DNA of 64,000 nucleotides from Alteromonas sp. KUL106 (GTDB lineage: Bacteria > Pseudomonadota > Gammaproteobacteria > Enterobacterales > Alteromonadaceae), in the NCBI RefSeq assembly GCF_009811415.1, contig NZ_BLIG01000001.1, positions 248,001 to 312,000 of the forward strand, read 5' to 3'. The position numbers were made by a program, and so were the translations under genes. The notes under the pieces were generated by a model. That model saw only the letters and a list, made by a program, of their open reading frames with translations, made no database searches and was not told the DNA's origin. Below are positions 9,182 through 18,546 of the stretch, piece after piece; position 1 is the stretch's first letter, and every line of letters starts with the position of its first letter.

Positions 9182-10183
9182 ATGACTTACGTAACCAAAA
9201 TGGCGGCTGAAGCGGCCGAACCCCCCCAAGTTCTGAAGCGACAACTGGAAAGTAATACTCATATATACCGTAAGTTATCTGCAGAGATTGAAAAACACGA
9301 CCCGGAATTTGTGTATATCATTGGCCGCGGCACCTCAGACCATGCAGGTGTATTTGGAAAGTATCTGATTGAGACCGAAATGGGTCTGCCGGTTGCTTCG
9401 GCCGCGCCATCGGTAAACAGCGTTTTTGGTAAATCACTGCGATTAAATCGGGCTCTTGTTTTCATCATTTCTCAGTCAGGTAGAAGCCCAGACATACTTG
9501 CGCAAGCCAAAATGGCAAAGGAAAAAGGCGCCTTATGTGTTGCGCTGGTAAATGATGAGTCTTCGCCGGTCAAAGATATCGTTGATGTTTTTGTCCCGCT
9601 TTGCGCCGGGCCTGAAATTGCTGTAGCGGCAACGAAAAGCTATCTCGCTACACTTTATGCCTTACTAAGCATTGTTGCAGCCTGCACTAAACGTCGCGAT
9701 ATACACGAGGCATTGCTTGCCTTACCTGCGCAGTTAGCGTCAGTAATAACAACCCCTTCCGTACTTACTGCTGAACATCTAGCACCGCTTGAGCGATGCG
9801 TAGTACTAGGCCGTGCTTTCGGTTATGCCATTTCCAGAGAGATAGCGCTTAAAATGAAAGAGGTTTGTGGAATACAGGCCGAGGCCTTCAGCAGCGCGGA
9901 ATTTCTTCATGGACCAATATCCCTTTTAAACCGCAACATTGCGATTATCGATGCCCATATTCCTGACGCATCGAGTCGCGTACATAAGGCACAAATTGAA
10001 GAAGTTGCCCGCAGAGGAGCACAAATTTTTCCTTTATTTGAGGTACCATCAGATATACACCCTCTCACTTCGGCACTTGTCGTTATGCAGCGTTTTTACT
10101 TAGATATTGAAAAGGCCGCGCGCGAGATGGGTATGGACCCAGACAGCCCTGTCGGGCTTAAAAAAGTAACGGAAACGCTCTAG
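9182..10183 (+). CDS. nagB2: Glucosamine-6-phosphate deaminase, SIS-domain type (NagB-II)
   Basis: Cytoplasmic enzyme predicted to convert glucosamine-6-phosphate to fructose-6-phosphate and ammonia. It has two SIS (sugar isomerase) domains, visible in IGRGTSDHAG and ISQSGRSPDILAQ, and GPEIAVAATKSYLATLYAL in the linker region. It lacks the N-terminal glutaminase domain of GlmS, and the 333-residue length fits the NagB-II group that replaces classical NagB in Alteromonadales. Start ATG is 1 bp after the kinase stop, with GGAG upstream. The conserved C-terminal Lys region (DPDSPVGLKKVTETL) is present. A role as fructosamine deglycase is possible by family but is not supported by the neighbours. 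Confidence 0.92.
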   Translation: MTYVTKMAAEAAEPPQVLKRQLESNTHIYRKLSAEIEKHDPEFVYIIGRGTSDHAGVFGKYLIETEMGLPVASAAPSVNSVFGKSLRLNRALVFIISQSGRSPDILAQAKMAKEKGALCVALVNDESSPVKDIVDVFVPLCAGPEIAVAATKSYLATLYALLSIVAACTKRRDIHEALLALPAQLASVITTPSVLTAEHLAPLERCVVLGRAFGYAISREIALKMKEVCGIQAEAFSSAEFLHGPISLLNRNIAIIDAHIPDASSRVHKAQIEEVARRGAQIFPLFEVPSDIHPLTSALVVMQRFYLDIEKAAREMGMDPDSPVGLKKVTETL

Positions 10184-10185
10184 CA

Positions 10186-11313
10186 ATGAAATCTTTTTTT
10201 GCCAAACGCCTCTTTGACGGCTTTACACTCCATTCAAACGTACGTTTTGAGGTGAATAAAACTCAAGTGACTGCTTTCTATTCAGATAGTGAAGATGAAA
10301 GTAACGCTGAGGTTATCCATGAACTGGTCATTCCCGCCATGGTTGATGTTCAGGTGAACGGTGGAGGCGGCGTTCAATTTAACGAGACGCCTACCTTATC
10401 TACACTTCAGCAAATGGCAAAGGCCTATTTAAACGTGGGCACAGGTAGCTTAATGCCAACCATTATCACTGACGACATCGACGTTATGAACAAAGGCGCT
10501 GATGCCATAGCTTTAGGCCATAAATGGGATCCAGGTGCTATTCCGGGTGTCCATTTTGAAGGGCCTCACCTCAGCATAGCCAAAAAAGGCATGCATAGCT
10601 CAAAGCATATCCGCTCGCTTAGCGACAAAGAGCTGGCTTTATTTACTCGAGATGATCTGGGTAAGGTTATTGTTACTCTGGCACCAGAGGCGGTTTTACC
10701 TTCAGATATAGAGGCTTTGACGAACGCAGGCGTTATTGTCTCTATAGGCCACACGAACGCGACGTCAGAGGATTGCTTTACCGCTTTTAATGCCGGTGCT
10801 ACTGGTGCCACGCACCTTTTTAATGCCATGTCACCCTTCACCAGTCGAGAGCCTGGGATGGTTGGAGCTTCACTTTACAGAGATGACGTCTATTGCGGAT
10901 TAATTGTTGATCACCATCACGTTCACCCTGTGTCAGCAACGCTAGCGATAAAGCTTAAAGGCGATAAACGATTAATGCTGGTCACCGACGCCATGGCACC
11001 AGCGGCCAGCGACGTCGACCACTTCGTCTATCAAGGCACCAAAGTCATGCGTAAAAATAATACGTTGCGTCTTGAAGACGGTACATTAGCGGGTTCACTA
11101 TTAACCATGGAACAAGCCATTCAGCATACTCACTTCGACCTAAATATCGACCTGCAAGCAACGCTAAGAATGGCAACGTCAACGCCCGCAGCATTTATTA
11201 AAAGCGAAGCCAACATTGGCACATTGCGCACAGGCGCTGTCGCAAATTTTGTAACGTTGGATGAAAGTCTTAAGGTCACCCGCTGTTGGCGCAATGGCGA
11301 GCTTGCCCAGTAG
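10186..11313 (+). CDS. nagA: N-acetylglucosamine-6-phosphate deacetylase
   Basis: Cytoplasmic amidohydrolase that deacetylates GlcNAc-6-phosphate to glucosamine-6-phosphate, feeding the deaminase encoded just upstream. It has 375 residues, normal for the family. The metal-binding and catalytic residues are visible: HFEGPHL (E125), GHTNA (H189), THLFNAM (H210), the DHHHVHP loop and the catalytic Asp in VTDAMAPA (D268). These align well with E. coli NagA. The gene starts 2 bp after the deaminase stop codon, so translation is probably coupled. It ends the tight part of the operon: nagP follows after 117 bp. Confidence 0.96.
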   Translation: MKSFFAKRLFDGFTLHSNVRFEVNKTQVTAFYSDSEDESNAEVIHELVIPAMVDVQVNGGGGVQFNETPTLSTLQQMAKAYLNVGTGSLMPTIITDDIDVMNKGADAIALGHKWDPGAIPGVHFEGPHLSIAKKGMHSSKHIRSLSDKELALFTRDDLGKVIVTLAPEAVLPSDIEALTNAGVIVSIGHTNATSEDCFTAFNAGATGATHLFNAMSPFTSREPGMVGASLYRDDVYCGLIVDHHHVHPVSATLAIKLKGDKRLMLVTDAMAPAASDVDHFVYQGTKVMRKNNTLRLEDGTLAGSLLTMEQAIQHTHFDLNIDLQATLRMATSTPAAFIKSEANIGTLRTGAVANFVTLDESLKVTRCWRNGELAQ

Positions 11314-11430
11314 GCGCACGCCCAACATGTAAGCCACTTATATCCAATGAATCGTTAACAAGACGCGCTAATAGTTAAAACAGTAAGTAAGCAAGACAGT
11401 GACATAAAAACAATATAAGAAGGAAACGCG

Positions 11431-12747
11431 ATGCAAACTGCAGTTAAATCCACCCCGTCAACCATGCTCCCGATGGTAATAATCGGCACCTTGTTTTTCG
11501 TTTTTGGTTTTATCACGTGGCTGAATGGAGCACTCATCCCCTTCTTGCAAATTGTTTGTAATTTGAATGGAACAGAGGCGTTGCTGATCGCGTTTAGCTT
11601 TTACATTGCGTATGTTGTTATGGCGCTTCCTATGTCATTCGTGCTCAATAAAATGGGCTACAAGAACGCCATGACTTTTGGCCTTGTGTTAATTGCAGTA
11701 GGCTGCTGCCTCTTTGTTCCGGCAGCCAAAACCCAAGCATTCATATTGTTTATCACAGCCCAATTTGTCGTCGGTTCCGGTTTAACTATTCTACAAACCG
11801 CATCAAACCCATATTTGGTGAAAATTGGGCCGTCAGAAAGCGCCGCCGCAAGAATCTCCATTATGGGGTTACTCAATAAAGGTGCAGGTTGGCTTGCCCC
11901 TATGGTATTTATTGCGCTTGTACTCGGAGATTTGTCGGGTATCACTGAACAAAGTATTGCAGCGCTGCCAGAGGCTGAACGAAGTGCACAAATACAGCAA
12001 TTAGCGCAAAGTCTGATCATGCCTTACTTGGGAATGGCCGCTGCGTTAGTCCTGCTTGCAATCGCATTAAGTTTTTCAGGGTTACCTGAACTCGATCTCG
12101 ATGTGGAAGATAAAAAACTTGCCGAATACGGGAAAGGTAAAGGCTCGGTTTTGCAGTTCCCTCAGCTTGTCTTCGGTGTTATTGCGCTTTTTTGCTATGT
12201 AGGCGTTGAGGTTATCGCTGGCGATACTATAGGACTAGCAGGCTCACAGCTAGGCGTGCCGGGCGCACTTGGGCTTACTTCGTATACCATGTTCTTTATG
12301 GTTGTGGGGTATAGCCTAGGTTTATTACTTGTGCCTAACGTGTGTACTCAGCACCAATTACTTACCCTTTCTTCGGTATTAGGTATCACTTTGTCTATCG
12401 GTATCCCTTTCACTAACGCTGAAAGCCAACTCTTTGCAAGTTTTCTGTGGGGCTGGACTGGCATTACGGCGCTTCCTGATCCTATTACCCTAATTGCACT
12501 ACTGGGCCTTGCCAATGCCATCGTATGGCCCGCCGTTTGGCCTCTCGCTTTAGAGGGATTAGGTAAATTTACTGCGCGCGGGTCTGCACTATTGATAATG
12601 GGCATAGCAGGAGGTGCAATTATTCCTCTATTGTTTGGATTTGCGGCTGATCACTTCGGCGTGCTGAACGCTTACTGGACAACGATACCATGCTACGCCT
12701 TCATTCTTTTTTACGCTTTGAAGGGCTGGCGTTTAAGAGAATGGTAA
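11431..12747 (+). CDS. nagP: N-acetylglucosamine permease NagP (MFS, FucP-like)
   Basis: Inner-membrane sugar:cation symporter of 438 residues with about 12 membrane segments. It belongs to the FucP/GluP-like branch of the major facilitator superfamily (FFVFGFITWLNGALIPFLQ near the N terminus; LQTASNPYLVKIGP in the first half). Members encoded in nag loci of Shewanella and relatives carry GlcNAc. The gene is separated from nagA by 117 bp with no clear terminator, and AAGGA precedes the start, so read-through from the nag operon is likely. With no PTS EIICBA in the locus, this permease and the cytoplasmic kinase replace PTS-coupled uptake. Confidence 0.9.
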   Translation: MQTAVKSTPSTMLPMVIIGTLFFVFGFITWLNGALIPFLQIVCNLNGTEALLIAFSFYIAYVVMALPMSFVLNKMGYKNAMTFGLVLIAVGCCLFVPAAKTQAFILFITAQFVVGSGLTILQTASNPYLVKIGPSESAAARISIMGLLNKGAGWLAPMVFIALVLGDLSGITEQSIAALPEAERSAQIQQLAQSLIMPYLGMAAALVLLAIALSFSGLPELDLDVEDKKLAEYGKGKGSVLQFPQLVFGVIALFCYVGVEVIAGDTIGLAGSQLGVPGALGLTSYTMFFMVVGYSLGLLLVPNVCTQHQLLTLSSVLGITLSIGIPFTNAESQLFASFLWGWTGITALPDPITLIALLGLANAIVWPAVWPLALEGLGKFTARGSALLIMGIAGGAIIPLLFGFAADHFGVLNAYWTTIPCYAFILFYALKGWRLREW

Positions 12748-12839
12748 TTTAGGCGACGACGTGGTGGGTTTACGGTAGGCTTAAGTGTTATTCTTGAAGT
12801 AATGTTTAATGCCGGTGATGTCGGAATCCATATTTAACG

Positions 12840-13688
12840 ATGAAACAGCTTTCCCTTGATACCTTACGCACCTTTGTTAGCGTTATTGAACTGGGTGGCT
12901 ATGCAAAGGCGGGCGACTTTTTAGGTCGCTCTCAACCTGCCATTAGTTTACAAATAAAAAAACTTGAATCGCAGTTAAACAGAAAGCTATTCACTAAAGT
13001 GGGTCAACGTCACGTGCCCAGTGCAGACGGTAATTGGCTTTACCCGAAAGCCAAAGAAATATTAGAGCTTAATGACAACATTTTTCGAAGCCTGACCCCT
13101 GCGCCATTAAGCGGCCGATTGCGTTTGGGCATTCCTAACGAATTCGCCTCTACCTTGTTACCGGGATTAATCGGAGAGTTTTCGAAGCGCTACCCCGATG
13201 TATCGTTAGAGGTAACGTCAGCACTAAGTCGCGATCTACTTCATCCGACACAACGCGATCATTTCGATCTAATTTTGGCATTAGTTAACCCTGGCGAACA
13301 AACAGAAGGCGAAGTGGTATTAGAAGACGATGTGGTGTGGGTTGGCGACACCGCCCATCCGTTAGTTGGAAACAATATTCCATTAGTCTTAGCGCCAGAT
13401 GGCTGCATGTATAGAAGCCGAGTAATTGAACAGTTGAAGCAGCAAACTTTTGCTTGGAAAATAAGCTACACTAACGCCGATTTAGGGGGGCTTGTTGCGG
13501 CTATTCAACAAGGCCTTGGGGTTACCGCGCTGGCAAAATCAAGCTTACCTGCCAACTTAGCGGTTTTGAACCACCCGCATTTACCTAAACTGGGCAAGGT
13601 GAACATTTGCTTGTTTAACCAAGACACACAGCACCCTGTTATCAGTAAGACATTGGCCGAATTTTTTAAAGTGAGGTTGAGAGGGTAG
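12840..13688 (+). CDS. LysR-family transcriptional regulator
   Basis: Transcriptional regulator of 282 residues. The winged helix-turn-helix at residues 1-65 (SLDTLRTFVSVIELGGYAKAG, then RSQPAISLQIKKLE) is followed by a two-lobed effector domain with the usual GRLRLGIPNEFA start. It lies 92 bp downstream of nagP on the same strand and faces the phosphodiesterase gene tail to tail. It is not divergent from any gene, so its target cannot be guessed from position. There is no reason to tie it to GlcNAc use apart from proximity. Confidence 0.88.
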   Translation: MKQLSLDTLRTFVSVIELGGYAKAGDFLGRSQPAISLQIKKLESQLNRKLFTKVGQRHVPSADGNWLYPKAKEILELNDNIFRSLTPAPLSGRLRLGIPNEFASTLLPGLIGEFSKRYPDVSLEVTSALSRDLLHPTQRDHFDLILALVNPGEQTEGEVVLEDDVVWVGDTAHPLVGNNIPLVLAPDGCMYRSRVIEQLKQQTFAWKISYTNADLGGLVAAIQQGLGVTALAKSSLPANLAVLNHPHLPKLGKVNICLFNQDTQHPVISKTLAEFFKVRLRG

Positions 13689-13812
13689 CCTATTCATTTC
13701 CAAGTTAGCACACATTTATTAAGGGGATGTCAATAAAGATGCCGCCCCAGAAATGAGTTCATTACAACTTAGTGAAGTTAGTATGTCACCGCAGCGAAAA
13801 CACCACTCGCAA

Positions 13813-14859
13813 CTAAAAAACAAGCGACTGGCCTTGCTTTGCCAGCGTAAAGTTAAACCCTAATTTATTGGCTTGCGCTAATTCACTTTCAATCACCCTA
13901 CGTGGTTCTTCACCGGCTTTAAGGCTGTACTTAATATGGCTTATCACAATATTCATCGCCGAAAACTGACTTTTGTCTTCGACTAAGTCGTGAAAACGGG
14001 TGAGCTCTTGCATCAACCAATTAGGCGTCAGGTGGCCAAACAACAATGTGTCTGGGCGATTATTGGAAAATGAAACTTCAATAACCATGCCTCTTAATGT
14101 TTTCGTTCGCATTTGTTGTGCTAGGTATTGCCATATCGTGCTTAACTTCCCTTCTTTTTCTACGCCATCTGGGCCGGTGTCACCGAAGTAAACAAACATA
14201 TCGTCCTCGCTTTCAATAATGAAAGCCGTGGATTCCAAGGGGTGGCTCAGGCTAAACGGTGTTACCGTTAGTTTTGTACCTTCAATGGGCATCGGTTGCT
14301 GAGGCGCTAAATCGATAACGTCGTATTTATTGAGTTTTGGTTCTATGCCTCGATTGGTAAAATTAGCCCACGCTTGCCAATTAAAATACGTACTCCCCAT
14401 CGTGTCATTTACCGACTTTAATGCATAAATCGGCTTTTCATTGTCATCGGGCGACGCCACGAGCAAACCAGCGACATGATCTAAATGTCCATGACTGATT
14501 AAGTAAGCTTTAACATGGTTATGCAAAATATTACCGTTGGCCTTAAGGCCTTCGTCAGGTCTGTTTTCAAGCCCGTCAAAAGCGTCTGATTCCAGTGCGA
14601 CGTCAATACCATTGACAATTGTTCCTGCGTCCAAGGCGACAAAATTTTCCTCATGTACGCTTCGCAGTAAAAACGCGCTCAAGTTACCGTCTTTGATTCC
14701 GCCGGTATCTCCTAAGGTGATTAATTGAAATGCTGGCGCCACGCTATTGCTGCTCACTTTGAACGCCGTTTCGTTTGTCTGATCGCTGCTTTTTATTGAC
14801 GTTGTATTACAGGCGCTAAGCGCTGCGAGTACAAAAAAACCTAGGGTATATCTCAACAT
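13813..14859 (-). CDS. Class II 3',5'-cyclic-nucleotide phosphodiesterase, lipoprotein
   Basis: Predicted metal-dependent phosphodiesterase that hydrolyses cAMP (and possibly cGMP) to the 5' nucleotide. The metallo-beta-lactamase-fold signature HGHLDHVAGLLVASP matches the class II phosphodiesterase pattern at every defined position, and further ligands are in SLSHPLES, YFGDTGPDG and FGHLTPNW. An N-terminal lipobox (LAALSAC) predicts export and lipidation, so the enzyme probably acts outside the cytoplasm, as for the periplasmic CpdP of Vibrio. This would degrade extracellular cAMP rather than the signalling pool. The gene stands alone between converging LysR and the EamA gene. Confidence 0.88.
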   Translation of the reverse strand: MLRYTLGFFVLAALSACNTTSIKSSDQTNETAFKVSSNSVAPAFQLITLGDTGGIKDGNLSAFLLRSVHEENFVALDAGTIVNGIDVALESDAFDGLENRPDEGLKANGNILHNHVKAYLISHGHLDHVAGLLVASPDDNEKPIYALKSVNDTMGSTYFNWQAWANFTNRGIEPKLNKYDVIDLAPQQPMPIEGTKLTVTPFSLSHPLESTAFIIESEDDMFVYFGDTGPDGVEKEGKLSTIWQYLAQQMRTKTLRGMVIEVSFSNNRPDTLLFGHLTPNWLMQELTRFHDLVEDKSQFSAMNIVISHIKYSLKAGEEPRRVIESELAQANKLGFNFTLAKQGQSLVF

Positions 14860-14938
14860 TTCTCTTCGCTCTTAAATCACGTCAGTTTTTTAGGTTGTCG
14901 AATACTGACTAAAAAATAAAAAATGTGGCCACAAACCT

Positions 14939-15826
14939 TTATGCCCACATCACCATAGTGGCTGCAACTCCCACAAGCAGAAGCCCTGTAATTTCACGTT
15001 TTGTCACCGTATTTTTTAGCCAGTAGTGAGACAGAAGCAAAGTTAACAGCACCTCTAACTGCCCCAATGTTTTTACCAGCGCCACATGTTGTAGCGCCAT
15101 AGCCGTGAACCAACAAATAGACCCCAAGCAACTTACTGCACTTATCGCTAGCACCTGTTTTTTAGCGGCCTTTAATTGCTTAAATATTACGGGGTTGGTG
15201 AGCCCAATATAAGTGCTCAATGTAACGGTTTGGACACAGAGCACCCATAATAGAACCCAGGCTGCGCCAAGAGTATGCGGTACGCTAAGCATATGGCTGG
15301 CTTCGCGCACCAGTAGTGACGTTAATGCAAAGCAGGTGCCGCAAGCAAAACCTATAACCATGGTTTTAACGCTAATACCATAAAGTCTGCCGCCACTACT
15401 TAGTATAAATACCGCGACGCCCCCTATTACAATACCCGCCCATCCCAAAGGCGTTAAATAACTTCCGAAAAAGAGCGTGCCTACTACGCCTGCCACTAAG
15501 GCCTCACTTTTCGCCAGTCCGGCCCCAACGGCAAAGTTTCTCTGCTTGAACAAAACAATCATGAAAGACGTGGCGGCTATTTGAAGAATTGACGCGCACA
15601 AAACTACAGCCATAAATGTGGCTGAAAATTGTGGCAATGTACTGGTTTTTCCCCCATAAAGTATCAGCAAATAAACAAGTGCCAGAGGTGGGGCCAGAAT
15701 AAAACGCGACAGCGTAACGCCAGAGGTACTCACCGACGCGCTCAGTTTGCTTTGAAGCGCATTTCGCACAGTTTGCAGAACCACCGCGCCTAGCGTAAAT
15801 AAAATCCAACTCATGTTCTGTGACAA
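14939..15826 (-). CDS. EamA/DMT-family transporter
   Basis: Inner-membrane protein of 295 residues with about ten hydrophobic segments in two five-segment halves, typical of EamA-type drug/metabolite transporters. The first half contains LSRFILAPPLALVYLLI and the second SAVSCLGSICWFTAMALQHVALVKTLGQLEVLLTLLL (read in parts), which is the usual GQLEV-like ending of helix 8-9. Substrate is unknown; members export amino acids, nucleosides or other small molecules. It lies 79 bp upstream of the phosphodiesterase gene on the same strand, so co-transcription is possible. Confidence 0.85.
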   Translation of the reverse strand: MSQNMSWILFTLGAVVLQTVRNALQSKLSASVSTSGVTLSRFILAPPLALVYLLILYGGKTSTLPQFSATFMAVVLCASILQIAATSFMIVLFKQRNFAVGAGLAKSEALVAGVVGTLFFGSYLTPLGWAGIVIGGVAVFILSSGGRLYGISVKTMVIGFACGTCFALTSLLVREASHMLSVPHTLGAAWVLLWVLCVQTVTLSTYIGLTNPVIFKQLKAAKKQVLAISAVSCLGSICWFTAMALQHVALVKTLGQLEVLLTLLLSHYWLKNTVTKREITGLLLVGVAATMVMWA

Positions 15827-15972
15827 ATTCTAGCAGTTAAATGTTTTAACGTGCTTCCAATAAACAGCTCAATTAATGACGCAGTGCTTATGCCCTGTTT
15901 TCGCTTTTTGCTGTTGCCAACGCCGGGGCACTTCAGAGCATGTAAACGCAATCCATGCTAGGTATTGCCTTT

Positions 15973-17145
15973 CTAAAGGCCCATAGCATGGCTGACGAAA
16001 GCGTTTTTTACAGCGGTGAGTTTATCGGTCGCTGAGAGCCCTATACCGCGCACCAGCTTTTTAAGGGGGTCGTTACCATCAAACAAAAATTTAAATCCGT
16101 CCATGGCGGCGATCATTTTCATAGCTTCTGTTTTTCGGCTTCGTTCATAGCTGCGCAAATGCTTATGCAAGCCGATATCTTTACCTGCTAGACTCAGCTC
16201 TGTAAGTGTTTCGGCTAAGGCTAGTGCATCTTGCATTCCCAAATTCGCGCCCTGCCCCGCAAGCGGATGGATAGTATGTGCCGCATCACCGACCAGCACT
16301 ACACCGTCCTTTGCCCATTGACGCGCATAGCGCATAGTAAGTGGGAAAGCTGAACGTTGGGTTTCAAGAGCAGCCGTACCGAGCACGCTATTACACGCAG
16401 CGGTTAATGCATTACAAAATGCATCGTCATTTAATGCCATCAGTGAATTTGCTTGTTCTGGCGTCTGAGACCAAACAATTGAACATACGTTTGGCGCTAC
16501 CATAGGCAGTAACGCAAGCGGTCCTGTTGGCGTAAATGCTTGCCTGGCAACATTGTTGTGAGGCTTATCCGTTCGAATGTTCGCTACGATAGCGGTATGT
16601 TCGTAGTCTTTAAAGGTAATTGGCAAACCGGCCTGCTTTCTTACCATCGAATGACCACCATCAGCACCTACCAACAGCCTACAGCTTATTACGTCGTCAT
16701 TATCTAACATAAGCATGGTTTGGTTTGGCCCAGCCAGCACTCTTTCAATACCCGCGGTAACAAGCTGTACATTCGATTGCGCTTCTACAGCTTCAGACAG
16801 CGCATTGACGAGCGCTTGGTTTTCAACAATGACGCCTAAGGCATCGCTCCCCATTTCATCACACGAGAAAGAGATATCACCAAAACTGTCTTTATCCCAC
16901 ACATGCATATCGGTGTAGGGATTCGCTCGGTCTTGCTGTAAGTGTTGCCAAACGTGATATTGCTTGAGCGCTTTGATATTTGCCTGATTTATGGCACTCA
17001 CTCTGGCTGTAGGCTTTTCAGAAAGCGTCTGATAACACGCTGTCTTATCAACAACGGCTATCTGTAATTCACTATGTTTAAGTGCGGCGGCAAGGGTCAA
17101 ACCCACAATGCCACCACCTACTATTGCTAAATCAACATGCTGCAT
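15973..17145 (-). CDS. ubiI: FAD-dependent ubiquinone hydroxylase (UbiI/VisC-like)
   Basis: Flavin monooxygenase of ubiquinone biosynthesis, probably the C5 hydroxylase UbiI (formerly VisC). It has 390 residues. The N-terminal dinucleotide fold IVGGGIVGLTLAAAL, the middle motif LLVGADGGHSMVRKQAG (DG motif) and the FAD motif LVGDAAHTIHPLAGQGANLG are all present. The start codon overlaps the end of ubiH by 14 bp, so the two are translated from one mRNA. The pepP-ubiH-ubiI order is that of E. coli, and there the next gene is gcvT. Here about 15 kb of other genes lie between ubiI and gcvT. UbiF is a close paralogue and cannot be excluded by motifs alone. Confidence 0.88.
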   Translation of the reverse strand: MQHVDLAIVGGGIVGLTLAAALKHSELQIAVVDKTACYQTLSEKPTARVSAINQANIKALKQYHVWQHLQQDRANPYTDMHVWDKDSFGDISFSCDEMGSDALGVIVENQALVNALSEAVEAQSNVQLVTAGIERVLAGPNQTMLMLDNDDVISCRLLVGADGGHSMVRKQAGLPITFKDYEHTAIVANIRTDKPHNNVARQAFTPTGPLALLPMVAPNVCSIVWSQTPEQANSLMALNDDAFCNALTAACNSVLGTAALETQRSAFPLTMRYARQWAKDGVVLVGDAAHTIHPLAGQGANLGMQDALALAETLTELSLAGKDIGLHKHLRSYERSRKTEAMKMIAAMDGFKFLFDGNDPLKKLVRGIGLSATDKLTAVKNAFVSHAMGL

Positions 17146-18475
17146 TGCGGCCTCTGTTCACTTGCGATGTTTCGCCATAGCCTGTTGTGCGTTTCACAAA
17201 AGCTTTTTTTGCTTGCGGGAGCATACTCAGCGCAAGGAGCGACACATTCCGGCCAATCACCGTAGGAAAATACTGATTAGAAAAGGTTCTTACCAGGGTA
17301 TCGGTAAGGGTTATTGTGTTGTCTCTGTCTCGTATTCTTTCATTTGCATAACGCGTTAGGATGTCAAATGCCCCAGCATCAAAACGGTCAGAAACACAGG
17401 CTTGCACTAATTTGCTCGCACTGTTTTCTTCCCCCTTTTGTACTGTTTGTTGTTTTTTGTGCGCTTTTTGCGACGTATCGAGGATAGCGATAAGGGTGCT
17501 TAGATCTCGTAAACCTAAGTTGAAACCTTGTCCAGCAATGGGGTGTAGTGCCTGCGCGGCATTGCCTACCACCAGGGTTCGATGGCTCATGATCGGTTCC
17601 GCTTTCGCAAGGGCAAGCGGGTAGCTGGCTAACTCACTTACTCTAAGTATTCTACCTTGGCGATAACCGAAGGCACCTTGTAAAGCCTTTACAAATTCTG
17701 TCTTACTTAACGCCATTAAAGATTTCGCGGTGTCTGTTTCCACTGTCCACACCACTGAAAAACCGTTTCCTTTCGCTTTAACGCCGTCAATTTCACTATC
17801 AAAAGGCAGAAATGCAAGCGGACCGGACGGTGTGAACCGTTCATACGCTTTGTTATCGTGCGGCATTTGCACATGCACATTAAATACAATGGCAGTTTGG
17901 TTATAGTCGGTTATAGTTTTAGCTATTCCCACCTGCTGCGCTAAACCTGACCTGCCTCCATCCGCCAACACAAGTAACCGTGCTGTGAGCGTCTCGCCAC
18001 TATCAAGCTCAACGTTTACCCCATCTTTTTGCTGGGTCACGGTAATAACCTTTGCTGGCGCAATGTGGTGATAAGTAGAATTTGTACTTATTGCCATCCT
18101 AGTCAGTGCGCTTAGACTAACGACTTGCCCGAATGCATCAATATGGTAATCCTTACTATCTAAGTGCAGTAGGCCTAAGTGACCTTTATCACTCACTTCA
18201 ATATGCTTTATTTTAGGAGGTAATTCGCCGTTGTGCTGTTTTGCTAAGTCTTCGAGATTTAGTCCAATATCAGAAAGTTCATTGACGGTACGTCTTGCCA
18301 GCGCAATTACACGAGTGTCGGTAAACGGGTTGAAATCGTTGGATGACTCACGACACTGTTGAGGGTCTGCAGCATCAATGAGTGCGACAGCAAGCCCTAC
18401 TTTTTCTGACAGTCCTTTTGCCAATACGGTACCTACAATACCACCACCAATAATTGCTACATCAACCGATTTCAC
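17132..18475 (-). CDS. ubiH: 2-octaprenyl-6-methoxyphenol hydroxylase (UbiH)
   Basis: Flavin-dependent hydroxylase of the aerobic ubiquinone pathway. It has 447 residues, about 50 more than E. coli UbiH. The extra length is a charged stretch near residue 340 (around KAHKKQQTVQKGEE) plus a longer C terminus. Conserved motifs are IIGGGIVGTVLAKGL for FAD binding, LVLADGGRSGLAQQVG, and VGNAAQALHPIAGQGFNLGLRD. The Asp of the usual GDAAH is Asn here (GNAAQ), a known UbiH variation. Its position between pepP and ubiI supports the UbiH assignment over other paralogues. Confidence 0.9.
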   Translation of the reverse strand: MKSVDVAIIGGGIVGTVLAKGLSEKVGLAVALIDAADPQQCRESSNDFNPFTDTRVIALARRTVNELSDIGLNLEDLAKQHNGELPPKIKHIEVSDKGHLGLLHLDSKDYHIDAFGQVVSLSALTRMAISTNSTYHHIAPAKVITVTQQKDGVNVELDSGETLTARLLVLADGGRSGLAQQVGIAKTITDYNQTAIVFNVHVQMPHDNKAYERFTPSGPLAFLPFDSEIDGVKAKGNGFSVVWTVETDTAKSLMALSKTEFVKALQGAFGYRQGRILRVSELASYPLALAKAEPIMSHRTLVVGNAAQALHPIAGQGFNLGLRDLSTLIAILDTSQKAHKKQQTVQKGEENSASKLVQACVSDRFDAGAFDILTRYANERIRDRDNTITLTDTLVRTFSNQYFPTVIGRNVSLLALSMLPQAKKAFVKRTTGYGETSQVNRGRNAAC

Positions 18476-18546
18476 CGTATTTCATCCTGTGATTCACTTT
18501 TTCTTTTTTGTTCTGCCGCGCATGCACTACTTTGCTAAATATGCTT

